From contig DASUZB010000020.1 of the NCBI GenBank assembly GCA_036377075.1, positions 1-12,333 on the forward strand: a stretch of 12,333 bases of DNA, in the 5' to 3' direction. Shown here in pieces: positions 1-7,308 of this stretch. Below the pieces are notes generated by a model. That model was not told where the DNA came from, did no database searches, and saw only the letters and a list, made by a program, of their open reading frames with translations. The DNA is from DASUZB01 sp036377075 (lineage in GTDB: Bacteria; Actinomycetota; CALGFH01). The position numbers and the translations under genes were made by a program. The first letter of the stretch is position 1, and each line of letters begins with the position of its first letter.

Positions 1-17
1 CTACCGCCGGCCGTCAC
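1..17 (-). CDS. Possible first codons of a further operon gene (partial)
   Basis: A GTG at 17-15 overlaps the aroQ stop codon (TGA at 16-14) in the same GTGA arrangement seen at the aroK/aroB and aroB/aroQ junctions. The frame stays open to the window edge, reading M-T-A-G-G. Only five complete codons are visible, so the product cannot be identified. In many actinobacteria an Xaa-Pro peptidase and elongation factor P gene follow aroQ, but nothing here proves that. The call rests only on the repeated overlap pattern. Confidence 0.3.
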
Positions 18-538
18 GGCAAAGGCTCCCCGGCATCGGGGGGGTCCGGGGGGGCGCCGTCTGCCTCCCCGGTGGACAGGATCTCGGCCGCGGCGCGCAG
101 GCCGAGGTCGTAGCTGGTGGGACCGAAGCCGGCGACCACCCCGGCGGACGCCGGCGCCACCACCAGGCGGTGGCGCCAGCGCTCGCGCGCGTGGACGTTG
201 GAGAGGTGGACCTCCACGACCGGGATGCCCGCCGCCTCGACCGCGTCGCGCACGGCGTAGGAGGTGTGGGCGAGCGCGCCCGGGTTGAGCAGCGCGGCCG
301 CCGCGCCGCGGCCGCGCGCGGCGAGCAGCTCGGCGACCAGCTCGCCCTCGTGGTCGGACTGCAGGCCCTCGACCGCGACGCCGAGGGCCGGCGCCAGCGC
401 CTGCAGGCGCGCCATGATGGCGGCGAGGTCGAGGCTGCCGTAGTGGCTCGGGTCACGGCGGCCGAGCGCGCCCAGGTTGGGGCCGTGCAGCACCAGCACC
501 AGCGGCCCCTCGCCGACGGGGCGGAAGCGCCGGCTCAC
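14..538 (-). CDS. aroQ: 3-dehydroquinate dehydratase, type II (AroQ)
   Basis: This 174-aa cytoplasmic enzyme dehydrates 3-dehydroquinate to 3-dehydroshikimate, the third step of the shikimate pathway. Type II family motifs are present in order: HGPNLGALGRRDP-x2-Y (residues 18-33), QSDHEGELV (60-68), NPGALAHTS (85-93) and EVHLSNVHARE (109-119). By alignment with the mycobacterial enzyme, the catalytic residues are Arg28, Tyr33, His91, Glu109 and His111; all are present. The C-terminal 20 residues or so are a Pro/Asp/Gly-rich extension beyond the usual 145-150-residue core. The start is GTG, and GTGA overlaps the aroB stop, so translational coupling is likely. It is the last complete gene of the aro cluster in the window. 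Family assignment is very secure. Confidence 0.97.
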   Translation of the reverse strand: MSRRFRPVGEGPLVLVLHGPNLGALGRRDPSHYGSLDLAAIMARLQALAPALGVAVEGLQSDHEGELVAELLAARGRGAAAALLNPGALAHTSYAVRDAVEAAGIPVVEVHLSNVHARERWRHRLVVAPASAGVVAGFGPTSYDLGLRAAAEILSTGEADGAPPDPPDAGEPLP

Positions 539-1638
539 GCGGCCACCTCGGCGAGCGAGCGGATCGCCGCGGCCAGCACGCCCTCGTCGGGGGCCGGCGC
601 CACCACCGGCTCGCCGACCGCGCGCAGCAGCACCAGCCGCAGGCCGCCGAGGTGCTTCTTGTCGGTCGCCATCGCGGCCAGCACCGCGGCCGGGTCGAGC
701 TCCACCCCGCCGATCGGCAGCCCCATGGCGGCGAGCACGCGCACGTGCCCGTCGGCGAGGCCGGGCGCGGCGACCCCGACCGCCTCGGCCACCCGCGCCG
801 CGAACACCATGCCGAGGGCGACCGCCTCGCCGTGGCGCCAGCGGCCGTAGCCCGCCAGCCGCTCCAGGGCGTGGCCGAGGGTGTGGCCGTAGTTCAGCAC
901 CGCCCGCCTCCCCCGCTCACGCTCGTCGGCGGCGACCACCGCCGCCTTGACCCGCACGGCCGCCTCGACCAGCGGGGCGAGCGCCCGCAGGTCGCCGGCG
1001 CCGGCCGCATGGGCCTCGGCGAGGCAGGCGTCGGCGAGGGCCGGGTCGCCGACCAGGCCGGCCTTGACGACCTCGGCGAGGCCGGAGCGGCGCTCCGCCT
1101 CATCGAGCCCGGCCAGCGTGGCGTAGTCGGCCACCACCGCGAGCGGCTGGTGGAACGCGCCCACCAGGTTCTTGCCCGCCGGCAGGTCGACCCCGGTCTT
1201 GCCGCCGATCGCCGCGTCGACCATGGCGAGCACGGTGGTCGGCAGGTTGACCAGCGGCACGCCCCGCAGCCAGGTGGCCGCGGCGAAGCCGGCGGCGTCG
1301 GTGGTGGCGCCGCCGCCGACGGCCAGGACCGGGTCGGCCCGGTGGGCCGGGATCGCGGCGAGGCGCTCGTACAGCGACGCCACCACCGCGAGCTGCTTGG
1401 CCGCCTCGCCGGCGGGGACCTCCAGCAGCCGCGGCTCGAGGCCGCGGCGGGCGCAGGCGGCCGCGGCCCGCTCGGCGTGGGCGGCCACCGGCGCGCTGAA
1501 CACCACCGCCGCCGCCTGCGCGCCGGGCAGCTCGGGCAGCAGCTCGTCGAGCCGGTCGAGCAGGCCGTGGCCGAGGTGGACCGGGTAGGCGCCACCCGGG
1601 ACGCGGACCTCGATGCGGCGGTGGGGCGGGGGGCTCAC
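535..1638 (-). CDS. aroB: 3-dehydroquinate synthase (AroB)
   Basis: This protein of 367 aa converts DAHP to 3-dehydroquinate, using NAD and a divalent metal, in the second shikimate step. The NAD-binding stretch VGGGATTDAAGFAA lies at residues 107-120, and TWLRGVPLVNLPTT-type sequence follows. GGKTGVDLPAGKN (145-157) is the substrate loop. The metal ligands expected from the family are Glu189 (in GLAEVVKAG), His252 (in LNYGHTLGHALE) and His269 (in HGEAVALGM); all are present, as is the late DKKH motif near 327. The frame is open upstream to 1677, but I chose the GTG at 1638 because it forms a 4-bp GTGA overlap with the aroK stop. It also puts the start a normal distance before the first conserved beta strand. 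Its own stop overlaps the aroQ start. Length and motifs are standard. Confidence 0.96.
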   Translation of the reverse strand: MSPPPHRRIEVRVPGGAYPVHLGHGLLDRLDELLPELPGAQAAAVVFSAPVAAHAERAAAACARRGLEPRLLEVPAGEAAKQLAVVASLYERLAAIPAHRADPVLAVGGGATTDAAGFAAATWLRGVPLVNLPTTVLAMVDAAIGGKTGVDLPAGKNLVGAFHQPLAVVADYATLAGLDEAERRSGLAEVVKAGLVGDPALADACLAEAHAAGAGDLRALAPLVEAAVRVKAAVVAADERERGRRAVLNYGHTLGHALERLAGYGRWRHGEAVALGMVFAARVAEAVGVAAPGLADGHVRVLAAMGLPIGGVELDPAAVLAAMATDKKHLGGLRLVLLRAVGEPVVAPAPDEGVLAAAIRSLAEVAA

Positions 1639-2180
1639 ACCCGGCCGGCCAGCTCGTCCACCCGGCGCCGGTACCACTCCAGCACCTCGCCGGCGCTCTG
1701 CTCGGGGCTCTGCCGGTCGGTGTCGACCACCAGGTCGCCGGCGGTCTCGTAGATCGGCCCGCGGGCGACCAGCAGGTCGCGGATGCGCCCGACGCGGTCG
1801 GCGGAGTCCAGCAGCGGCCGGTCGGTCGCGCCGACCAGCCGGGCGGCCAGGGTCTCGGGGGTGGCCCGCAGGTAGACCAGCAGCCCCGCCTGCTTGAGGG
1901 CGGTGCGGTTCTCGGCGGAGAGCACGGCGCCGCCGCCGACCGCGATCACCCGGCCGGGGATGGCGATGGCCCGGTCGATGGCGGCGATCTCGCGGCGGCG
2001 GAAGCCCTCCTCGCCCTCGCGCTGGAAGATCTCGTTGACGTCCATGCGCGCCTGGCGCTGGATGAGCCCGTCCGTGTCGACGAACTCGCGCCCGAGGGCG
2101 CGGGCGACGAGCTGCCCGACCGACGTCTTCCCGGCCCCCATGAAGCCGATCAGGATGATGGTTGGCAGGACCGGGCGCAC
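1635..2180 (-). CDS. aroK: Shikimate kinase (AroK)
   Basis: This protein of 181 aa phosphorylates shikimate at the 3-hydroxyl with ATP. The Walker A loop GFMGAGKTS is at residues 12-20. DTD (35-37) supplies a shikimate-binding Asp, the FRRREI region (60-65) holds a substrate-binding Arg, and GGG (82-84) is the Walker B-like glycine motif. The lid Arg is in RPLL (121-124), and the R-x3-Y of the adenine-site region is at 140-144. The frame is open far upstream through aroC, but the GTG at 2180 is preceded by a strong Shine-Dalgarno (GAGGAGG, about 7 nt away), and the kinase fold starts eight codons later. It sits 41 bp after aroC, and its stop overlaps the aroB start. In proteobacteria, aroK and aroB directly follow pilMNOPQ, which is notable given the neighbours here. 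Confidence 0.96.
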   Translation of the reverse strand: MRPVLPTIILIGFMGAGKTSVGQLVARALGREFVDTDGLIQRQARMDVNEIFQREGEEGFRRREIAAIDRAIAIPGRVIAVGGGAVLSAENRTALKQAGLLVYLRATPETLAARLVGATDRPLLDSADRVGRIRDLLVARGPIYETAGDLVVDTDRQSPEQSAGEVLEWYRRRVDELAGRV

Positions 2181-2196
2181 CTGAGAGCCTCCTCGA
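2181..2196 (-). promoter_or_regulatory. Ribosome binding site that sets the aroK start
   Basis: On the minus strand the sequence TCGAGGAGGCTCTCAG lies directly before GTG at 2180. Its GAGGAGG core is complementary to the 16S rRNA tail and about 7 nt from the start. It selects the 2180 GTG over in-frame upstream codons, which would overlap aroC; the Val codon at 2225 is GTA and cannot start. Confidence 0.7.
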
Positions 2197-2221
2197 CCGT
2201 CTCCATCTCGTCGTTCGGAGC

Positions 2222-3421
2222 TTACCCGCTCCCGTCCCTCGTGGCCGCGAAGCTCGGCAGCGAGGCGAGGTAGGCGTCGAGGTTGCGGCGCACCTCGGCG
2301 AGCGAGTCGCCGCCGGTCTTCTCCAGCAGGGCGTCCGCCAGGACCAGCGCGACCACCGCCTCGGCGACCACCGCGGCGGCGGGCACGGCGGTGACGTCGG
2401 AGCGCTGCACCACCGCCTTGGCCGGCTCGCCGCTGGCGACGTCCACCGTGTCCAGCGCCTTGACCAGCGTGGACAGCGGCTTCATCGCGGCGCGGAGGCG
2501 CAGCGGCTCCCCGGTCGACATGCCCCCCTCGATGCCGCCGGAGCGGCCCGTGCGGCGCACCGGCCCGTGCGGGCCGGGGACGATCTCGTCGTGCGCGGCC
2601 GAGCCGGGCCGGGCGGCGCCGGCGAAGCCGTCGCCTACCTCGACGCCCTTGATCGCCTGCACGCTCATCAGCGCGCCGGCCAGGCGCGCGTCCAGCTTGC
2701 GGTCCCAGTGGACGTGCGAGCCGAGCCCCGGCGGCAGGCCCCAGGCGAGCACCTCGACGACGCCGCCGAGGGTATCGCCGGCCGCCTTGGCCGCGTCGAC
2801 CGCGGCCATCATCGCCGCGGCCGCCGCCTCGTCGAGGCAGCGCACCGGCGAGGCGTCGAGCCGCTCGCGGTCGCCGGGGCCGGGCGCCGCCTCCGGGTCC
2901 GCCACCACCTGGCCGAGGCTGGCCACGTGCCCGAGCACGGCGACGCCGACCTGGGCGAGCAGGGCCTTGGCGACCGCGCCGAGCGCCACCCGCGCGGCCG
3001 TCTCCCTGGCGCTGGCCCGCTCGAGCACCGGGCGGGCCTCGTCGAAGCCGTACTTCTGCATGCCGGCGAGGTCGGCGTGGCCGGGCCGCGGGCGGGTCAG
3101 CGGCGCGCCGCGGCCGCTCGCCGCGCCGGCCGGGTCGGCCACCGGGTCGGGCGCCATCACCTCGGTCCACTTCGGCCACTCGCTGTTGCCGATCACGACC
3201 GCCACCGGCGAGCCGAGGGTGCGCCCGTGCCGCAGCCCGCCGAGCACCTCGAGGCGGTCGGCCTCGAAGCGCATGCGCGCGCCGCGGCCGTAGCCGAGCC
3301 GGCGCCTGGCCAGCTCGGCGGCGATCTCCGCGGTGGTCACCGGCACCCCGGCCGGCATCCCCTCGAGGACGGCGACCAGCGCCTGCCCGTGCGACTCCCC
3401 GGCGGTCAGGTAGCGCAGCAC
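2222..3421 (-). CDS. aroC: Chorismate synthase (AroC)
   Basis: This protein of 399 aa converts EPSP to chorismate with reduced FMN as cofactor, the last shikimate step. The diagnostic N-terminus MLRYLTAGESHG is followed by the RLGYGRGARM-type loop (41-50), RPGHADLAGMQKYG (112-125) and ERASARETAARVA (134-146). GGIEGGMSTGEP (295-306), RAAMKPLSTL (310-319) and the RSDVTAVPA catalytic Asp region (340-348) follow, and the C-terminal LEKTGGDS is at 366-373. Length is typical of bacterial monofunctional enzymes. The start is GTG and matches the conserved family N-terminus exactly, although the Shine-Dalgarno is weak. It lies 37 bp downstream of the PilX-like gene in the same direction, with no visible terminator between, so read-through from the pilus genes is plausible. 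Assignment is secure. Confidence 0.97.
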   Translation of the reverse strand: MLRYLTAGESHGQALVAVLEGMPAGVPVTTAEIAAELARRRLGYGRGARMRFEADRLEVLGGLRHGRTLGSPVAVVIGNSEWPKWTEVMAPDPVADPAGAASGRGAPLTRPRPGHADLAGMQKYGFDEARPVLERASARETAARVALGAVAKALLAQVGVAVLGHVASLGQVVADPEAAPGPGDRERLDASPVRCLDEAAAAAMMAAVDAAKAAGDTLGGVVEVLAWGLPPGLGSHVHWDRKLDARLAGALMSVQAIKGVEVGDGFAGAARPGSAAHDEIVPGPHGPVRRTGRSGGIEGGMSTGEPLRLRAAMKPLSTLVKALDTVDVASGEPAKAVVQRSDVTAVPAAAVVAEAVVALVLADALLEKTGGDSLAEVRRNLDAYLASLPSFAATRDGSG

Positions 3422-3458
3422 GCGCCGATGGTACGGCGCCGGTCAAGCGCGGGGGCGC

Positions 3459-4691
3459 TCAGCTGACGGCTTCCTCGCGCCAGTTCGCCAGCCGGTACTG
3501 GCCGGTGGTGAGCTCGGTCCGCAGGGCCTGGTCGTAGTGGAAGGCGAACTGGGCGGCGGAGGCCGCGCTGCTGGCCAGCACCGAGCCGAACACGTCGACC
3601 TGTGGGGTCCCGCCGCCGGCGGCGCTGACCAGGCTGTTAGGGGCGTTGATCACGCCCCAGAGGATGGCGTGGTTGGCGAACGAGACGGTGCCGTTGCCGG
3701 CCACGTTGATCTGCAGGCTCGAGGGGTGGTTGGACTTGTACCAGCCGGCCGGGAAGTTGGAGCAGTTCGGCGTCACGCCCCTGGGGGCGTTGACCACGCT
3801 CTTGCAGCTACCCGCGTCGATGCCGATGGTGACCGTGCCCGTCGCGTAGAGCACCGACGTGCCGCCGCTGGGGACCTGGCAGCCACCGTTGAGGGTGATG
3901 GTGGTGTAGACGTGCGTGCCCGACGGGATGGTGCCGTTGGCCGGGCAGGTGTACGCGCCCTCGCTGGCCACGCCGCTGGGGAGGGTGACCGTCGGGGGGA
4001 CGAACTTCTGGGTGGTGGTGTAGGTGTCCGGGGCGGGCGGGCAACGGCCGATGCCGATGGGGTTGTCGCCGTTGGCGTCGGGCGGGATGGTGGTCTGCCC
4101 GTAGAAGTCGCAGCCGTCGGCGACGTAGGTCCAGCCGAACGCGCCGCGGCAGTTGGTGGCGCCGATGCCACCGGTGAAGGTGATGGTGCCGTTGCTGCCG
4201 ACCACGCCGAGCCCGGGGCTGGTCGAGCAGGTGTCGGTGGGGCTGGTGTAGCTGTCGGCCGTGCCCTTGAGCATCGAGGAGGTCAGCGCGAAGAAGGCGT
4301 TGCTGAACAGCGGGGTGTCCTCGGCGTCGGCGAGCACGCGCCGCTTGGCGCCGTTCGCGTCGGTGCCGACCGAGTCGAGGTGCCAGGCGATGCCGTCCTT
4401 GGTGGCGGTGTAGGTGTAGGAGCCGGAGGCACCGAGGCTCGCGGTGCGGGTGAAGCTGGTGGTGTTGGCGGCGATGGCCTTGGCGGCGTCGTTGATGCCG
4501 GCATCGGCGAGCTGCAGGGCGTTGTCCGAGTCGCCGGCGCGGCGGGTGGCCCGGAGCCCGGCCTGGGTGGTGGCCAGCAGCGCCACCACCATGGTGGTGG
4601 CGACCAGGATGACCATCATCGCCATGGCGACGCTGCCGCGCTCGTCGGCGGGTGCGAGGCGTCCGGTGTGGCGGGGCTGCGGGGTGGTCAT
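3459..4691 (-). CDS. PilX/GspK-like minor pilin with large C-terminal domain
   Basis: This 410-aa protein has a basic leader ending in ERG, then one hydrophobic helix (residues 21-41) and a LQLADAGINDAAK segment (59-71). That arrangement is typical of the PilX N-terminal family, where the leader is cut after Gly and the helix sits in the pilus core. The predicted mature start is Ser20 (RG|SVAMAMM), and position 5 is Ala, not the usual Glu. The rest is a Thr/Ser/Gly-rich, beta-like ectodomain with eight cysteines (155, 181, 194, 217, 249, 271, 296, 310). It closes with ILWGVINAPNS...VFGSVLASS...HYDQAL, a pattern I recognise from C-terminal domains of PilX-type proteins in monoderms. The ATG start has an AGGAG Shine-Dalgarno overlapping the stop of the PilW-like gene, 9 bp upstream. 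Likely role: pilus tip or initiation subunit. The exact family name is inferred. Confidence 0.8.
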   Translation of the reverse strand: MTTPQPRHTGRLAPADERGSVAMAMMVILVATTMVVALLATTQAGLRATRRAGDSDNALQLADAGINDAAKAIAANTTSFTRTASLGASGSYTYTATKDGIAWHLDSVGTDANGAKRRVLADAEDTPLFSNAFFALTSSMLKGTADSYTSPTDTCSTSPGLGVVGSNGTITFTGGIGATNCRGAFGWTYVADGCDFYGQTTIPPDANGDNPIGIGRCPPAPDTYTTTQKFVPPTVTLPSGVASEGAYTCPANGTIPSGTHVYTTITLNGGCQVPSGGTSVLYATGTVTIGIDAGSCKSVVNAPRGVTPNCSNFPAGWYKSNHPSSLQINVAGNGTVSFANHAILWGVINAPNSLVSAAGGGTPQVDVFGSVLASSAASAAQFAFHYDQALRTELTTGQYRLANWREEAVS

Positions 4692-4700
4692 CGCCGGCTC

Positions 4701-5318
4701 CTATCGGGCGTTGCGGAGCGTGAGGGTGCTGGTGAGGGTGATGGCCTGCTGCCCGCCCTGGTAGCTGACCTTCAGGGTGATCCCGATCGCGTGGGCGGCC
4801 GCCTGGCCGCTGGTCAGCGCGGCGCCGTCCGCGCCGTAGTAGCTGAACAGCGCCGTCGAGCCGTTGGCCACATTGGCGACGAGCTGGCGGCTGACGGTGA
4901 CGTTGCGGGCGCAGTTGGCGTCGCTGCGGGTGCGCTGCACCCAGCTGGTCAGCAGCCCGTAGGTGACGACCGACTGGCAGTTCGGGTAGGCCGGCGTGCC
5001 GCGGAGGATGGCGAACCGCAGGCAGGTGCCTGGGGTGGGCGTGGTGGAGCAAGCGCCGCTGGTGGTGCCGGTGAAGGCGATGCTCGAAGGGTCGGCGGCG
5101 CGGACGTCCTGTGTCAGGGTGCGCAGCGCCAGCCGGCCCTCGCTCTCGGCCTGGACGTCGGCCGACGCCCTGGCCACCAGGGAGGTGGTGTGGTCGAGCA
5201 TGTTGAGCAGGATGGCGCTGACCAGCACCGTGATGCTCATCACGACCAGCAGCTCCACCAGGGTCACGCCGTCCTCGCCGTGGTCGCCGGGGCGACCGCC
5301 CGTCGGGGGGCGGCTCAT
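4701..5318 (-). CDS. PilW/PulJ-like minor pilin with prepilin N-terminus
   Basis: This 205-aa protein carries a clear type III prepilin signal: EDG|VTLVELLVVM, cut after Gly17, with Glu22 as the mature Glu5, and a hydrophobic helix over residues 19-41. After the helix comes an amphipathic stretch (AESEGRLALRTLTQDVRAAD, 57-76) that is characteristic of PilW/PulJ-type proteins. The globular C-terminal part has four cysteines (90, 99, 114, 136) and ends in beta-like repeats (ITLKVSYQ, ITLTSTLTL). The ATG start overlaps the preceding PilV-like stop (ATGA), so translation is probably coupled. The frame is open further upstream, but the start at 5318 puts the leader at the normal distance before the cleavage site. 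Between PilV- and PilX-like genes, the order V-W-X matches minor pilin operons that prime pilus assembly. Function is inferred from family and context. Confidence 0.85.
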   Translation of the reverse strand: MSRPPTGGRPGDHGEDGVTLVELLVVMSITVLVSAILLNMLDHTTSLVARASADVQAESEGRLALRTLTQDVRAADPSSIAFTGTTSGACSTTPTPGTCLRFAILRGTPAYPNCQSVVTYGLLTSWVQRTRSDANCARNVTVSRQLVANVANGSTALFSYYGADGAALTSGQAAAHAIGITLKVSYQGGQQAITLTSTLTLRNAR

Positions 5319-6625
5319 GGGCAGCTCCCCCCGAAGGTCACCGCGCCGGTCGCCGCCGCCGCCGTGGAGCCGTAGGTGGGTGGCGTGGCGGTGGGCGCGT
5401 AGTCCTGGGCGGCGCTGACGTAGACCGGCTGGCTGCCGGCGGCGAAGCGGAAGCCGGCCGAGGCCTGGATCGCCCCGCTCCAGTTGCGGCCGTCGCCGGA
5501 GCTCAGCGCGATGGTGTAGGGGCCGCTGAGCGTCTGGAAGCTGGCGGTGACCGCGTCCGAGGCGGTCAGGTTGGTGGTGGCCGCGGTGACGGTCAGGTTG
5601 CTGCACAGCAGCCCGGAGGCGTCGATCTTGGCGCTGGTAGGGCTGACCGCGACGCCGCCCAGGCCGGGCGGGTTGCTCCCGGCGGTGCAGCTGGTCCCGC
5701 CCGACGCGCAGCTCACGAAGGTGACCAGCTGGCCGTTGGGCTGGCTGTTGACCTTGCCGTCGGCGCTGCGGACCGCCACGAAGGTGAGGTACTGGGTGCC
5801 GCTGCCGAACAGGAACTGGCTGCTGCCAGCAGGCAGCGTCACCGACCAGCCCCCGGCGCCGTCGCCGGTGAGCTCGAGCGTGGCGGCCCGCGAGTCGGTG
5901 TCGGCATTGGTCAGGAAGCTGACGAACACGCTGTCGGGGAGTCCGGTGGTGGTGGCCTGGAAGATGATCGGGGTCTGGTTCACCCCCGAGACCAGCTTGA
6001 CCGGGTTGGTCGAGCTGGCCGGGGCGCCGGCGACCAGGACCGTCGTGCTGGTGAAGGCGGGCGCCGCCAGCCCGACGACGCTGCCCTGGTCGGGGCTGCG
6101 CAGGGAGCTCTGCTGGGTGACCTGGTGGGTGCCGGCCTGGTCGGTCCAGTCCACCTGCACCGCCAGCCGCTTGCTGGTGTGCGCCGCGTCCCCCCAGGCG
6201 ATGAAGCGGCGGATCTGGTAACCGATGCCCAGCCGGGTGCACACGTAGAAGGTGGACGGGACGTCGCCGACCGTCGGGGTGCACGGTTCGCTGTAGGTCG
6301 GGCTGGTGCAGTTGGCCAGGTAGGCGGGTGCGGTCAGGCCGCTGGGGGCGCCCGAGGCCGGCACGCAGACCCCCAGGTGGTCGTAGTCGAGCCGCTGCAG
6401 GTCCTCGATCGCCTGGGTGGCGACCTCGTTCCCTCGAGTGCGGGCCTTCTGCAGCCCGGCCTGCTTGAGGGCGGCGCCGAGCCCGCCGGCCAGCGCGAGC
6501 AGCGCGATGGTGCTGATCATCAGCGCCGCCAGCAGCTCGATCAGGGTGAACCCGCCACACTGTCGCTCTGGCCTTCGGCCACCCTCACCGCTTGCCTGTC
6601 GGTGTCCCACCTGCTCCTGATTCAC
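5315..6625 (-). CDS. PilV-like minor pilin with duplicated beta-domain extension
   Basis: This 436-aa protein begins with a short polar leader and the prepilin motif CGG|FTLIELLAALMIST: cleavage after Gly25, Glu30 as mature Glu5, and a hydrophobic helix to about residue 49. The region 50-185 resembles ordinary PilV/GspI-type minor pilins (NEVATQAIEDLQRLDYDHLG). Beyond that lies an unusual 250-residue extension with two similar beta-rich modules, about 216-290 and 342-409. They share D-(S/A)-V-x2-SF, a G-D-G-x3-W-S-(V/G) turn and an F-x-F/x-G-(S/T)-x-Y/V pattern. The GTG at 6625 is preferred because GAAGAG lies 6 nt before it; a GTG five codons later has its AGGAG too close. It sits 50 bp after the PilP-like gene and overlaps the PilW-like gene by 4 bp. 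Likely a tip or accessory pilin; an adhesive role is speculation. Confidence 0.85.
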   Translation of the reverse strand: MNQEQVGHRQASGEGGRRPERQCGGFTLIELLAALMISTIALLALAGGLGAALKQAGLQKARTRGNEVATQAIEDLQRLDYDHLGVCVPASGAPSGLTAPAYLANCTSPTYSEPCTPTVGDVPSTFYVCTRLGIGYQIRRFIAWGDAAHTSKRLAVQVDWTDQAGTHQVTQQSSLRSPDQGSVVGLAAPAFTSTTVLVAGAPASSTNPVKLVSGVNQTPIIFQATTTGLPDSVFVSFLTNADTDSRAATLELTGDGAGGWSVTLPAGSSQFLFGSGTQYLTFVAVRSADGKVNSQPNGQLVTFVSCASGGTSCTAGSNPPGLGGVAVSPTSAKIDASGLLCSNLTVTAATTNLTASDAVTASFQTLSGPYTIALSSGDGRNWSGAIQASAGFRFAAGSQPVYVSAAQDYAPTATPPTYGSTAAAATGAVTFGGSCP

Positions 6626-6675
6626 GCTGAACTCTTCGGCGGGTGGCGGCGGTGCTTTAGCCGGAGCGCCGTCGG

Positions 6676-7305
6676 CTACTTGAGGACGGCCTCGCCCTCG
6701 CAGAGGGTGAACGCGCCACCGGAGGACCGGAACTCGGCGCAGCTGTCGCCGACGTCGACCACCCGGTAGGCGCCCGCGATGGTGCCGCCCTCGGCCGCCT
6801 GGTAGCGCTTGCCGTCGAGGTCGACCTTGACGTAGCGCACGCCGCCGCTGCGGAAGACGCTGAGCAGCGTCAGCTTGCGCCCGGTGCTGGCGCCGCCGCC
6901 GGGGCTGGTCCCACTGGTGGCGGTCGTGGTCGTGGTGGCGCCGCTGCCGCTCGCCGAGGTGGTGGCGGTGGCGCCGCTGCCGACCAGCGGCTTGAACGGA
7001 TCCTTGGCGGTGAGCGCGGCGGACGTCGGCAGGGTCGTCGTGGTGGTGGTCGGCGCGGCCGGCTCGGTGGTCGTGGTGGTGGTCTTCGTCGTCGGCCCTG
7101 GCCCGCCACCGCCGGTGGTCGGCGGGGCGAGCACCACCGGGGGCGAGGTGGCCGTCCCGCCACCGAAGGGCGAGCCCACCAGCGCGAGGGCCACCAGCAG
7201 CACCAGGCCGAGGGCGGCGGCGCCGAGGATCAGGGCGCGCTGCCGCTGGCCGGTCCGCGGCGGCTGGTCGGTGGGCTGCGGCGAGGGCTCCGGTTGGGTC
7301 GTCAC
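6676..7305 (-). CDS. PilP/GspC-like T4P alignment protein (bitopic, Thr/Pro-rich linker)
   Basis: This 209-aa protein has a short cytoplasmic tail rich in Pro/Gln, one membrane helix (residues 24-43) and a long low-complexity linker with two Thr6 runs (75-80 and 86-91). KDPFKPL (101-107) follows, then a second Thr/Ser/Gly stretch and a compact C-terminal domain (143-209) of the form LTLLSVFRSGGVRYVKVDLDG...Y..AEGGTIAGAYRVVDVG, with Cys189 and Cys202 as a likely disulfide pair. The (K/R)DPF motif before a small beta domain is characteristic of PilP and GspC. The position just after pilO is the PilP slot. It is not a lipoprotein, unlike proteobacterial PilP, and looks more like GspC in topology. 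The GTG start has a strong GGGAGGAGG Shine-Dalgarno, 3 bp past the pilO stop. Homology to PilP is proposed from motif and synteny, not proven. Confidence 0.65.
   Translation of the reverse strand: MTTQPEPSPQPTDQPPRTGQRQRALILGAAALGLVLLVALALVGSPFGGGTATSPPVVLAPPTTGGGGPGPTTKTTTTTTEPAAPTTTTTTLPTSAALTAKDPFKPLVGSGATATTSASGSGATTTTTATSGTSPGGGASTGRKLTLLSVFRSGGVRYVKVDLDGKRYQAAEGGTIAGAYRVVDVGDSCAEFRSSGGAFTLCEGEAVLK
7033..7083 (-). repeat. Low-complexity Thr-codon repeat in the PilP-like gene
   Basis: Two runs of six Thr codons (7066-7083 and 7033-7050) flank a Glu-Pro-Ala-Ala-Pro spacer, all built from ACC/ACG/ACT codons. On the plus strand this appears as GGTGGTGGT and GTCGTC runs. The repeats code for the extracytoplasmic linker and could vary in length between strains. 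They are in frame and need not disrupt the gene. Confidence 0.6.
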
Positions 7306-7308
7306 GCG

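Noticed and set aside
2162..3466. A 434-codon plus-strand open frame opposite aroC
   Set aside because: It is an antisense shadow; chorismate synthase motifs on the minus strand fully explain the region.
3537..5375. A 612-codon open frame on the plus strand across the PilX- and PilW-like genes
   Set aside because: The translation is Gly/Val/Ala/Arg-rich low complexity with no recognisable motif, while the minus strand carries prepilin signals and good ribosome sites.
7033..7083. A CRISPR or intergenic tandem repeat
   Set aside because: The repetition is in-frame Thr codons inside a gene, with no spacer-repeat structure.
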